Assembly (NCBI GenBank): GCA_900314365.1
Contig: OMVH01000210.1
Location: 1-12,061, forward strand
Source: an uncultured Prevotella sp.
GTDB lineage: Bacteria > Bacteroidota > Bacteroidia > Bacteroidales > Bacteroidaceae
Direction of reading: 5' to 3'
DNA: 12,061 nucleotides
Part shown: in pieces, positions 1-6,796 of the stretch
Position numbering within the stretch: position 1 is the first letter of the stretch
Layout of the letters: each line of letters starts with the position of its first letter
Notes under the pieces: model-generated
What the model saw: the letters and a program-made list of their open reading frames with translations, nothing else
Databases searched by the model: none
What the model was told of the DNA's origin: nothing
Made by a program: the position numbers and the translations under genes

Positions 1-10
1 CACTCCCTGC

Positions 11-160
11 CTTATATGTCGTTATTCAACTTCTTCGAGCTATAGTTATAACGCCTTTGTTATGTCAAAATAAAACGCCTAAATGGTAAACCTGCAAAGG
101 GATATTTACTTCAGAATCTTGAATTATTATGCTTGAAGAAGTTGAATAATCTCATATAAG
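11..160. repeat. Inverted-repeat pair with about 30-bp arms (11-40 and 131-160)
   Basis: Positions 11-40 and the reverse complement of 131-160 agree at 26 of 30 bases. The inner 19 bp (22-40 against 131-149, containing TTATTCAACTTCTTC) differ at one base, and the outer eight (CTTATATG) are identical. The 90-nt spacer is AT-rich and I see no gene in it. The right arm runs over the stop codon of the doubtful reading frame at 152-391, so the arms may be the ends of two oppositely oriented copies of one dispersed sequence, the left copy lying mostly outside the window. A small MITE-like element is the alternative. The spacer is too long for a transcription terminator. Confidence 0.6.
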
Positions 161-391
161 AAAGGAAGAAACGGCCTCTGAGAGGTCGGGAGCATCTTGA
201 TAGATATGCATGTAATCCAGGGTATGCGAGCGCAGCCCGGGGATATGTCCTCTATATATCCTCGCTTTCGTGCTTCGAAGATGCACGAAAGCGTAGCTTA
301 CTTCCGGCCTCTTAGAGTATGATTCTTCTGCCCGTGAATGGTGATATATCAACCAATTATAAAAATCAAGTTCAACCGGGTCAACCCTCAT
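152..391 (-). CDS. Doubtful small hypothetical ORF (79 codons), perhaps part of a dispersed repeat
   Basis: A reading frame runs from ATG at 389-391 to TGA at 152-154; a TTG nine codons upstream would extend it to 418. I do not recognise the product. It is rich in R, H, Y and S, with no signal peptide, membrane segment or known motif. Three points argue against a normal gene: a perfect 11-bp inverted repeat (263-273 / 283-293) sits inside it, a 13-bp near-repeat (CGGCCTCTKAGAG) occurs at 172-184 and 305-317, and its 3' end is one arm of the larger inverted repeat at 11-160. No TAnnTTTG box was found just upstream. It may be non-coding dispersed DNA that happens to be open. Confidence 0.2.
   Translation of the reverse strand: MRVDPVELDFYNWLIYHHSRAEESYSKRPEVSYAFVHLRSTKARIYRGHIPGLRSHTLDYMHIYQDAPDLSEAVSSFLI
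263..293. repeat. Perfect 11-bp inverted repeat, 9-nt loop
   Basis: CGCTTTCGTGC at 263-273 is repeated inverted as GCACGAAAGCG at 283-293. The loop, TTCGAAGAT, itself contains the palindrome TTCGAA. No T-tract follows on either strand, so it is not a standard intrinsic terminator. It could form a stable stem in RNA or be the core of a dispersed palindromic repeat. Confidence 0.7.
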
Positions 392-418
392 AAAATAAGC
401 CTTAAAGTAGTCAACCAA

Positions 419-743
419 AAACGTTAAACTACATTAGTCTGCACTCAAACAATTGTTTGCCATTTGTCCATCATATGTTGTCCATTTGTCTAACAATTGT
501 TGTCCATTTGTCCAACAACCGTTGTCCATTTGTCCAACATATGTTTGACCATTTGTGTTGAGGCCATTTTACTCTCATGTCATCTTTCTAACAACTGATT
601 AAACCCGAGTTGTGCCTTTTATTTTTTACGAAATTTGAGTGAGGAGTCGCCTTTAAATAGTTAAAAATCGCGATTAATTGCTTCGAAATTAATTGATAAC
701 CATCGGTCGTTTTTGTCAAAAATGACTTTCTTAAGTAACTCAC
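419..743. other. Gene-free region downstream of polA
   Basis: This stretch lies past the polA stop codon. It contains the tandem array at 448-557, then AT-rich sequence with a 10-bp palindrome AATCGCGATT (666-675), two copies of ATTAATTG 15 bp apart (673-680 and 688-695), and a 21-nt palindrome at 706-726 (9 of 10 pairs) that lies 17 nt past the polA stop. The last could help end polA transcription, but no T-run follows it on the minus strand. I found no RNA gene or convincing reading frame. Confidence 0.6.
448..557. repeat. Tandem array of five ~22-bp units, each with a palindromic core
   Basis: Units lie at about 448-469, 470-490, 491-513, 514-535 and 536-557, giving lengths of 22, 21, 23, 22 and 22. 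Each holds a core of the form AACAWWTGTT followed by the conserved CCATTTGTC(C). The core is a perfect 10-bp palindrome in units 1, 3 and 5 (AACAATTGTT twice, AACATATGTT once) and imperfect in units 2 and 4. Spacing is close to two helical turns, so the cores would face the same side of the DNA. There are no unique spacers, so this is not CRISPR, and unit lengths are not multiples of three, so it is not a coding repeat. Clustered operator or iteron-like binding sites are plausible; the binding protein is unknown. Confidence 0.75.
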
Positions 744-3506
744 TTAGTGAGCTTCCAACCAGTTCTTGCCCCATCCGGCATCAGCCAGTAAGGGCACACT
801 GAGTTGGGCTGCGTTCTGCATTTCAGTTATTACGATGTCCTGGACACGTTCCTTTTCTTCAGGATAAACTGAGAAATTGAGTTCGTCGTGTACCTGAAGA
901 ATCATCTTCGAACGTAGTCCTTCTTCCTTGAAACGTTTGTAGATGCGTATCATTGCTATTTTTATGATGTCGGCTTCGGAACCTTGTATGGGCGCATTGA
1001 TGGCATTACGCTCGGCAAACCCTCTCACGGTACCATTCTTTGATAGTATGTCGGGGAGGTAACGACGTCGGCCAAACATTGTCTCGGCATAACCTTTAGC
1101 TCGTGCTAACTGTATGGCTTTCTGCATGTAGGCATGCACTTTAGGGAATGTAGCGAAATAGCCGTCGATGATTTCTTTGGCTTCACTGTTGGGTATCTCC
1201 ATGCGTTGAGCCAGGCCGTAAGTGGTGATACCATAGATGATTCCGAAGTTGGCTTGTTTAGCTTTCTTTCGTTGTGCATCCGTTACCTCATTAATATCCT
1301 CTTTCCATATTTTTGCTGCTGTGGCGCGATGGATGTCAAGACCTTCGCGGAAGGCTTCGATCATGTTCTCGTCTCCGCTCAAGTGTGCCATTATTCTTAG
1401 TTCTATCTGCGAGTAGTCTGCTGAAAAGAATTCACAACCAGGTTCTGGTATGAAGCATTTCCTAATCTCTTTTCCATCATCGGTTCTTACAGGTATGTTC
1501 TGCAGATTGGGGTCGCTTGATGACAATCTACCCGTGGCTGTCTGAGCCTGATTAAAGGATGTATGGATGTGCCCCGTGTGTGGGTTGATGAGCTTTGGCA
1601 GTGCGTCTACGTAGGTACTTAGCAACTTCTTCATCGCTCTGAAACTCAGTATGTCCTGTACAATGGGTGCTTTCTGTTTGAGCTGTTGTAGCACTTCTTC
1701 TGAGGTTACATATTGTCCTGTTCGTGTACGCTTGGGTTTATCCGTCACTTTGAGTTTATCGAAAAGAATTTCTCCCACTTGTTTCGGTGAGGAGATATTG
1801 AATTGCTCACCTGCTTCAGTGTATATACGCTCTTCGTACTCCTTCATTCTTTTCTTGAAAATCTCTGAAGTCTCCTTGAGTGTATTGGTGTCAATTCTCA
1901 CACCGTTCAGTTCCATTTCTGCAAGAACAGGGACAAGAGGCATCTCAATGTCCCAAAACAGACTCTCTGCATTGATTCCCTTCAGCCGTGGTTCCAGTAC
2001 ATTCTTCAGCTGAAGTGTGATGTCTGCATCCTCAGCTGCGTAGACATAGACATCCTTAGGATTGAGATCGCGCATGTTCTTTTGGTTTTTCCCCTTCGGA
2101 CCAATCAGTTCTTCGATGTGAACCGTCTTGTAGTTGAGAAGTGTCTCTGCCATGTAGTCCATGTTGTGTGGCAGCTCGGGATTGATAAGATAGTGGGCGA
2201 GCATTGTGTCGAACATTTTGCCGCGGACTTGCACTCCATATTTATGGAGGACCTCTATATCGTATTTAATATTTTGTCCAACTTTGAGGATTTTCTCATC
2301 CTCATAGATGGGTTTGAATATATTAACAATATTTTTAGCTTCTTCAAAGTTCGGTGGAACAGGTACGTAAAACGCTTCTTTTTCGTTGACTGAAAAGCTC
2401 AATCCCACTAATTCAGCGTCGATCGGGTTCGTGGAAGTCGTTTCTGTGTCTAGACTGAGAATTTTTTTTGTCCTAAAAAAGTCAAAGAGTTCCACCATTT
2501 TATCCTTTGTATCAATGAGTTGATATTTGGGATTTACCGTTTTGACCATCAAAAAATGGCCCTTTTTCTCTTCGTCTTTCCTCTCGGTCGGAAATTCTGC
2601 AAAAAGATCGAGCTGCGAATTTTGCTTCTTTGTGATAGTTTCAGAATTATTAAGGATTTTCTTTGCGAGCGTTTTGAACTCTAAGTTTTCGAAGATTTCG
2701 GCCAGTTTCTTCTTGTCGGGTTCTTCGATTCTCAGTTCTTCGATACTGATGTCTATGGGGACATCGGTTCTGATGGTGGCGAGGAATTTCGACATCTTTA
2801 TGTCGTCTATTGCTGCTTCCACCTTCTCCTTCATTTTTCCTTTCAGCTCGTCTGTCCGATTTAGTAAGTTGTCGACACTACCAAACTGATTGATTAGTTT
2901 CACAGCAGTCTTTTCTCCTACTCCCGGACAGCCAGGAAAGTTGTCGGCTGAGTCGCCCATTAAAGCGAGAAGATCAATGACCTTGTGTGGTGAGTCGATA
3001 CCATATTTCTCCTCTATTTCCTGTTCACCAATCGTCTCATATCCGCCTCCATGTTTGGGGCGGAACATGTAGACATTCTTTGAGATGAGTTGACCATAAT
3101 CCTTATCAGGAGTCAGCATATAAGTCTGAGTGCCTTTTTGCCCCGCTTTTGTGGCCACAGTTCCAATTATATCGTCAGCTTCGAATCCGTCGACCTGAAG
3201 GATGGGGATATGATAGGCGGTAAGGATATCTTTGATGATGGGTACGCTTAGTTTTATATCTTCTGGTGTTTCTTCGCGTTGTGCCTTGTAAGCAGGATAG
3301 GCTTCATGCCGGAAAGTTTTACCATGGTCGAAGGCTACTCCGATGTGTGTGGGTTGCTCCTTGGTTAGTACTTCGTTGAGGGTGTTGCAAAATCCAAGTA
3401 CAGCAGATGTATTGAACCCCTTGGAGTTAATTCGCGGGTTGCTGATGAAGGCATAATAGGAGCGAAATATGAGCGCGTAGGCGTCGAGGAGAAACAGTTT
3501 GTCCAT
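744..3506 (-). CDS. polA: DNA polymerase I with 5' nuclease and 3'-5' proofreading domains
   Basis: The 920-residue product is a full-length family A polymerase, which fills gaps and removes RNA primers in replication and repair. The 5' nuclease domain covers about residues 1-290: LLDAYALIFRSYYAF near the start, DGFEADDIIG (106-115), LTPDKDYGQL (131-140) and LLALMGDSADNFPGCPGVG (179-197). The 3'-5' exonuclease follows at about 320-510 and keeps its acidic residues: D353 and E355 in LDTET, D415 in NIKYD, and D493 in YAAED, so proofreading should be active. The polymerase domain has motif A (D697 in SADYSQIELR), the O-helix R746-K750-F754-Y758, and motif C (HDE, 873-875). The ATG at 3504-3506 opens directly onto the conserved N-terminus. 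It is divergent from the polyprenyl synthase gene across a gap of about 96 nt. Nothing is truncated. Confidence 0.97.
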   Translation of the reverse strand: MDKLFLLDAYALIFRSYYAFISNPRINSKGFNTSAVLGFCNTLNEVLTKEQPTHIGVAFDHGKTFRHEAYPAYKAQREETPEDIKLSVPIIKDILTAYHIPILQVDGFEADDIIGTVATKAGQKGTQTYMLTPDKDYGQLISKNVYMFRPKHGGGYETIGEQEIEEKYGIDSPHKVIDLLALMGDSADNFPGCPGVGEKTAVKLINQFGSVDNLLNRTDELKGKMKEKVEAAIDDIKMSKFLATIRTDVPIDISIEELRIEEPDKKKLAEIFENLEFKTLAKKILNNSETITKKQNSQLDLFAEFPTERKDEEKKGHFLMVKTVNPKYQLIDTKDKMVELFDFFRTKKILSLDTETTSTNPIDAELVGLSFSVNEKEAFYVPVPPNFEEAKNIVNIFKPIYEDEKILKVGQNIKYDIEVLHKYGVQVRGKMFDTMLAHYLINPELPHNMDYMAETLLNYKTVHIEELIGPKGKNQKNMRDLNPKDVYVYAAEDADITLQLKNVLEPRLKGINAESLFWDIEMPLVPVLAEMELNGVRIDTNTLKETSEIFKKRMKEYEERIYTEAGEQFNISSPKQVGEILFDKLKVTDKPKRTRTGQYVTSEEVLQQLKQKAPIVQDILSFRAMKKLLSTYVDALPKLINPHTGHIHTSFNQAQTATGRLSSSDPNLQNIPVRTDDGKEIRKCFIPEPGCEFFSADYSQIELRIMAHLSGDENMIEAFREGLDIHRATAAKIWKEDINEVTDAQRKKAKQANFGIIYGITTYGLAQRMEIPNSEAKEIIDGYFATFPKVHAYMQKAIQLARAKGYAETMFGRRRYLPDILSKNGTVRGFAERNAINAPIQGSEADIIKIAMIRIYKRFKEEGLRSKMILQVHDELNFSVYPEEKERVQDIVITEMQNAAQLSVPLLADAGWGKNWLEAH

Positions 3507-3536
3507 TACTTTATGATGTAGAGGTTATTTTGGATG

Positions 3537-3544
3537 TAAAAGTA
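3537..3544 (-). promoter_or_regulatory. Possible -7 box for polA
   Basis: On the minus strand these bases read TACTTTTA, seven of eight to the Bacteroidetes TAnnTTTG box, about 31 nt upstream of the polA ATG. There is no TTTG at the expected -33 distance; that region falls inside the palindrome at 3556-3576. Confidence 0.35.
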
Positions 3545-3552
3545 CTAAAAAC

Positions 3553-3585
3553 TTTGCAATAATTGGAGATTATTGCTTAATTTTG
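3553..3585 (+). promoter_or_regulatory. Bacteroidetes-type promoter of the polyprenyl synthase gene
   Basis: TTTG (3553-3556) and TAATTTTG (3578-3585) are separated by 21 bp, matching the TTTG-N19-21-TAnnTTTG promoter pattern of Bacteroidetes. Transcription would start near 3590-3593, giving a leader of only about ten nt before ATG 3603. This also argues against an in-frame upstream ATG at 3573, which lies within the promoter spacer. Confidence 0.7.
3556..3576. promoter_or_regulatory. Operator-like inverted repeat inside the promoter spacer
   Basis: GCAATAAT (3556-3563), five bases, then ATTATTGC (3569-3576) form a perfect 8-bp inverted repeat. Weaker symmetry continues outward (AAAACTTT on the left against AAAATTAA read from the right). 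It fills the space between the -33 and -7 boxes of the plus-strand promoter and would also cover the expected -33 region of polA. A dimeric regulator bound here could block both genes. The regulator is unknown. Confidence 0.5.
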
Positions 3586-3602
3586 TGTCAAATTTGAGTT
3601 GT

Positions 3603-4580
3603 ATGGATTATTTGTCGCTCATCAAACGCCCTATAGTTCAGGAGCTAAGTGAGTTTTCCAGTTACTTCAACCAAGCTCTGACGGCCTCGGATGGTCTGTT
3701 GGAGCAGGTGCTTCAGCGCATTCGATCACACACAGGAAAGCGGATGCGGCCGATGCTAATTCTTTTAATGGCAAAGAATTATGGACGAATAACTGAGGTT
3801 ACTCAACATGCTGCTGTAGGTCTTGAATTGCTTCACACGGCCAGTCTTGTTCATGATGATGTCGTGGATGAGAGTCGTGAAAGGAGAGGACAGGCATCTG
3901 TCAATGAACTCTATGACAATAAGGTAGCGGTTCTTGTTGGCGACTACATACTTTCTACTGCCTTACTTTACATTTCTTTCACTCACTCAGAGACCATCGT
4001 GAGGTATCTGGCTAATCTTGGACGGACTTTGTCGAATGGAGAGATTCTTCAATTGTCAAATATCAGTAATCACGAGCTTTCTGAGGACATCTACTTTAAT
4101 ATCATTAAAGGTAAGACGGCTGCTCTCTTTGAAGCTTGTTCTGTTATTGGTGCCGCATCGGCTGGAGTGACAGGCGAAGAGGAGTTAAAAGCCAAAGAAT
4201 TTGGTCAAAACTTAGGTATCATTTTTCAGATTCGCGATGACATATTCGACTACTTTGACTCTGACAATATTGGTAAGCCGACGGGTAATGATATGCTCGA
4301 AGGAAAGCTCACACTTCCTGTGATTTACGCACTTCGTACTACCCAAAATGAGGAGATGCTACAGTTGGCTGGGAAGGTAAAGGAGAATACCGTCACGGCT
4401 GATGAGATTGCTCGATTGGTGGACTTCACGAAGGCCAATGGCGGTATAGAGTATGCACAGCAACAAATGTGGAAGCTGCATGAGAAATGCCAGAAATTTA
4501 TCGATGCTCATACCTCTGATACCGAAGTGAGAGAGGCCTTACAAGCCTATTTGGATTATGTTATCCGAAGAGATATGTAA
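3603..4580 (+). CDS. Long-chain polyprenyl diphosphate synthase (trans-isoprenyl type, IspB-like)
   Basis: The 325-residue product belongs to the all-alpha trans-polyprenyl synthases, which add isopentenyl diphosphate units to an allylic diphosphate. In Bacteroidales the expected product is the menaquinone side chain. Visible motifs are GKRMRP (45-50), the first aspartate-rich motif DDVVD (85-89), KT (171-172), and the second, QIRDDIFD (209-216), followed by GKPTGND. The residues four and five before the first motif are S81 and A80; the lack of a bulky aromatic there is what is seen in long-chain enzymes, but exact chain length cannot be read from sequence. The start at 3603 is chosen because it opens on MDYLSLIKRP, as in related proteins, and because the ATG at 3573 lies inside the promoter. 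It appears to be a single-gene unit ended by the hairpin at 4600. Confidence 0.92.
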   Translation: MDYLSLIKRPIVQELSEFSSYFNQALTASDGLLEQVLQRIRSHTGKRMRPMLILLMAKNYGRITEVTQHAAVGLELLHTASLVHDDVVDESRERRGQASVNELYDNKVAVLVGDYILSTALLYISFTHSETIVRYLANLGRTLSNGEILQLSNISNHELSEDIYFNIIKGKTAALFEACSVIGAASAGVTGEEELKAKEFGQNLGIIFQIRDDIFDYFDSDNIGKPTGNDMLEGKLTLPVIYALRTTQNEEMLQLAGKVKENTVTADEIARLVDFTKANGGIEYAQQQMWKLHEKCQKFIDAHTSDTEVREALQAYLDYVIRRDM

Positions 4581-4599
4581 ATGTCTTAGTTATTTATGG

Positions 4600-4645
4600 A
4601 CAGCCCGCCCACTTTCTTGTTTGCATGATTAGGTGAGCGGGCTGT
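4600..4645. terminator. GC-rich hairpin between convergent genes, probable terminator
   Basis: ACAGCCCGC (4600-4608) pairs perfectly with GCGGGCTGT (4637-4645). After one mismatch the stem can extend by CAC/GTG. The right arm is followed by TTTCTAACTT on the plus strand, a weak U-tract. It begins 19 nt past the synthase stop and lies about 40 nt past the deoC stop on the other strand, so it probably ends the synthase transcript and may serve both. Confidence 0.75.
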
Positions 4646-4685
4646 TTCTAACTTGACTTATAAAGTTTTTAGCTAACTATTTTTC

Positions 4686-5639
4686 TTAGAACCATTTGGT
4701 TTCCTTTCCTATAATCTCACTGACGAGCAGGTTTGTAAGTCGTGAAGTTCCAAGGCGGAACCAGTAGTTAGTGAGCCACTTTTCGCCCAATACTTCCTTC
4801 ACAATTGTGTAGAGTATCACGGCATCCATGACCGTGTTAATGCCTCCGGCGGGCTTGATACCTATTTGTATACCTGTCTGCTCATAGTATTCCTTGATCG
4901 CCTGACACATCACATAGACACCTTCCGGTGTAGCTCCAGCCTTCTCCTTGCCTGTTGAGGTCTTTATGTAATCGGCCCCGGCATACATAGAAAGTAATGC
5001 AGCCTTCTTTACATTTGAAAGGTTTTCAAGGTCGCAAGTCTCGAGGATTACCTTCATGGGTACGTCTCCACAAGCTTGTTTCAATTCATTGATGTCGTCG
5101 CTAACACCTTCATAGTCACCACTTAAGAATTTCCCCACTGGCATGACAATGTCAACGTTGGTAGCTCCATCCTGGATAGCCAAAGATGTCTCGGCAACCT
5201 TAACTTCCATTCGGCTCTGTGATGAAGGGAAATTGCCGCACACATTCGTTATTTCGACTCCATCCACCTCCAGACTGTTGCTTACTAGTTCGGTGAATAC
5301 GGGGTAGACACAGATTGCAGCTACATGGGGCAGGGTAGGGAAGGTCTCTGAAAACTTATTGACTTTCTCTGTCATTGCCAATATTCCTTCCTCCGTATCA
5401 GTTGTATGCAATGATGTAAGTTCCACACTTCCAAGCAGAAACTTCTTTACTTCTGTATTGTCATTCTCAGCCACTTTACTGCCAATTAGGGTTCTCACAG
5501 CTTCCTTTATTGCATTGTCATCTACCTCGGTGTTGTACTTTTCAAGAGCTTGTTCGTACTTGCTCTTTTCTTCTTGCTTCTTTTGCTTGTTAGCCTCAAT
5601 ATCGTCTAGGACGATGGTCTTTATTCTTTTGTTCGTCAT
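4686..5639 (-). CDS. deoC: Deoxyribose-phosphate aldolase
   Basis: This class I aldolase splits 2-deoxyribose 5-phosphate into glyceraldehyde 3-phosphate and acetaldehyde, the last step in breaking down deoxynucleosides. The Schiff-base lysine is K226 in ADYIKTSTGK, the second active-site lysine is K262 in IKPAGG, and the conserved aspartate is D163 in NVDIVMP. At 317 residues it is longer than the roughly 260 of the E. coli enzyme; the extra length is at the N-terminus, where about residues 10-50 are highly charged (KQKKQEEKSKYEQALEK) and probably helical. The ATG at 5637-5639 fits the promoter at 5677-5707. It lies downstream of the MazG-like gene on the same strand, but the 784-nt gap and its own promoter indicate separate control. 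It converges with the polyprenyl synthase gene. Confidence 0.95.
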   Translation of the reverse strand: MTNKRIKTIVLDDIEANKQKKQEEKSKYEQALEKYNTEVDDNAIKEAVRTLIGSKVAENDNTEVKKFLLGSVELTSLHTTDTEEGILAMTEKVNKFSETFPTLPHVAAICVYPVFTELVSNSLEVDGVEITNVCGNFPSSQSRMEVKVAETSLAIQDGATNVDIVMPVGKFLSGDYEGVSDDINELKQACGDVPMKVILETCDLENLSNVKKAALLSMYAGADYIKTSTGKEKAGATPEGVYVMCQAIKEYYEQTGIQIGIKPAGGINTVMDAVILYTIVKEVLGEKWLTNYWFRLGTSRLTNLLVSEIIGKETKWF

Positions 5640-5676
5640 ATTTTTTGTGTATTTACTTTATTACTTTTTCTCTTTG

Positions 5677-5707
5677 CAAAGTTAATGCAATCAATGATAT
5701 TCTCAAA
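5677..5707 (-). promoter_or_regulatory. Bacteroidetes-type promoter of deoC
   Basis: Read on the minus strand, TTTG (5704-5707) and TAACTTTG (5677-5684) are 19 bp apart, a full match to TTTG-N19-21-TAnnTTTG. The start of transcription would be near 5670, giving a leader of about 30 nt. The bases before the ATG are A-rich with no Shine-Dalgarno sequence, as is usual in this phylum. Confidence 0.75.
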
Positions 5708-6423
5708 GAAATTACTCGCTTTTTCGTATTTACTTTAGTAGGTAAACTTTTTCATTTTATTCGTATGTTTTATTGCACACCTTTCTTGTTTGAGACTAAA
5801 ATAGCGTATCAAAAATCAAAGTTCTCTGCTATCTTTGTAAAGAAAAAGAAACTCGAATATGCCTTATTTCTGGCTTATTTTCAATCAAGCTCTATTTTGC
5901 TCTTAAATAGGCCCTAATTTCGATGAGATTATAACACATTGTGTATTAGTATCTTATATTTTCTGAATTTATTTTGATGCACTTAAAACCCTTCGTAAGA
6001 GTCCATATAACGCATTTTTTGCCTTTAAACACCTATGTTTTGGGCCACTCGAAGTCCTATCACGAGGCTCTCGAAGTCCTATCTCGAGGCCGCCGAAGTC
6101 CGATCACGAGGCTCTCGAAGTCCTATCTCGAGCAAAATGTAGTCTGGAAAGAGACGCAAAGTGCCTTGTTTTTCTCTCTTTCGAGATTTTTGTTTGTAAA
6201 GGATTCAGAAAGATTTAGCACCATTATTACCTTGTTTTTCTTGTCAAAAATCAAAGTTTTCGATTGCACACTTTTTCTATGCACAGTTCTTTTTCCTCAA
6301 TAATATTCAGTTTTTCTCTTCGAAAGACTATTGCATCTTGTTGAGCTCCGAATCATTAGTGGTGCATGAATCTTACTTTTCTTCCAAATTTATTTACCTA
6401 CGATGTTTTTACCTTGTTTAAAG
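5708..6423. other. Long AT-rich gene-free region between the MazG-like gene and deoC
   Basis: No convincing gene lies here. Reading frames at 5645-5917 and 5974-6303 (plus) are rich in F, L and S and lack recognisable motifs; the second runs through the 22-bp repeats, which shift frame in every unit. Contents: a TATCTTTG box (5830-5837, plus) without a -33 partner; short repeated words, TCAAAAATCAAAGTT (5809-5823 and 6244-6258), ATTGCACAC (5772 and 6263 on) and CCTTGTTTTTCT (near 6163 and 6229); a near-palindrome ACACATTGTGT around 5935; and the tandem array at 6043-6131. I saw no tRNA or terminator. A small RNA cannot be excluded. Confidence 0.6.
6043..6131. repeat. Tandem array of four ~22-bp units (GGCTCTCGAAGTCC type)
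   Basis: Units are at 6043-6065 (23 bp), 6066-6087, 6088-6109 and 6110-6131 (22 bp each). Units 2 and 4 are identical. Units 1 and 3 end in CACGA and units 2 and 4 in CTCGA, so the array is a 44-bp pattern repeated twice. A decayed fifth unit may follow (GTAGTC near 6140). Within a unit plus the next GGC, CTCGA and TCGAG can pair around an AGTCCTATC loop. The array is much more GC-rich than its surroundings. There are no unique spacers, so it is not CRISPR, and 22 is not a multiple of three, so it is not coding. Its function is unknown. Confidence 0.85.
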
Positions 6424-6786
6424 CTAATTTTCTGTTTCTTTTCTTTGTAGTTTCGGATTGTTTTTGTGTCGCGTGGAGTCGCGTTTAGTCTTCTTTTCCA
6501 TTGTCTTTCTGAATTCTTCGGTTACGTTCACGCCAGTTTGGTTTGCTATACATAGTAGCACCCAGAGCACGTCTGCTATTTCTTCGCCCAGGTTTGCCTT
6601 TTCACCCTCTTTGAAACTTTGGTCGCCGTATAAACGTGACATGACACGAGCCATCTCACCGACTTCCTCTGTTAGACATGCCATGTTGGTCAGTTCGCTG
6701 AAATAGCGCACTCCATAAGTTTTAATCCATTCATCAACCATCTCTTGAGCTTGATTGATGGTGATTGTCTCTTTTAATACACTCAT
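6424..6786 (-). CDS. MazG-like nucleotide pyrophosphohydrolase
   Basis: The small all-helical product (120 residues) shows the metal-binding pattern of the MazG/all-alpha NTP pyrophosphatase superfamily: LTEEVGEM (38-45, ExxE) and, about 25 residues on, NLGEEIADVLW (65-75, ExxD). Such enzymes convert NTPs or dNTPs to NMPs, often to remove damaged nucleotides; the exact substrate cannot be told. It has one domain, unlike the double-domain E. coli MazG. The basic tail (KKTKRDSTRHKNNPK) is probably flexible. I chose the ATG at 6784-6786; a TTG two codons upstream (6790-6792) is possible but less likely. It starts 10 nt after the dtd stop, so it is the third gene of the uvrC-dtd unit. Confidence 0.88.
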   Translation of the reverse strand: MSVLKETITINQAQEMVDEWIKTYGVRYFSELTNMACLTEEVGEMARVMSRLYGDQSFKEGEKANLGEEIADVLWVLLCIANQTGVNVTEEFRKTMEKKTKRDSTRHKNNPKLQRKETEN

Positions 6787-6796
6787 AACCAATAGT

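Noticed and set aside
448..557. CRISPR array
   Set aside because: Repeats are contiguous at 21-23 bp with no unique spacers, and no cas genes are present. The same applies to 6043-6131.
3573..3602. Upstream ATG adding 10 codons to the polyprenyl synthase
   Set aside because: It lies within the spacer of the promoter, upstream of the likely transcription start, and the added residues are not typical of the family.
5974..6303. 109-codon plus-strand frame in the MazG-deoC gap
   Set aside because: It begins in AT-rich non-coding sequence, passes through the 22-bp repeats that break any coding periodicity, and shows no motif or promoter.
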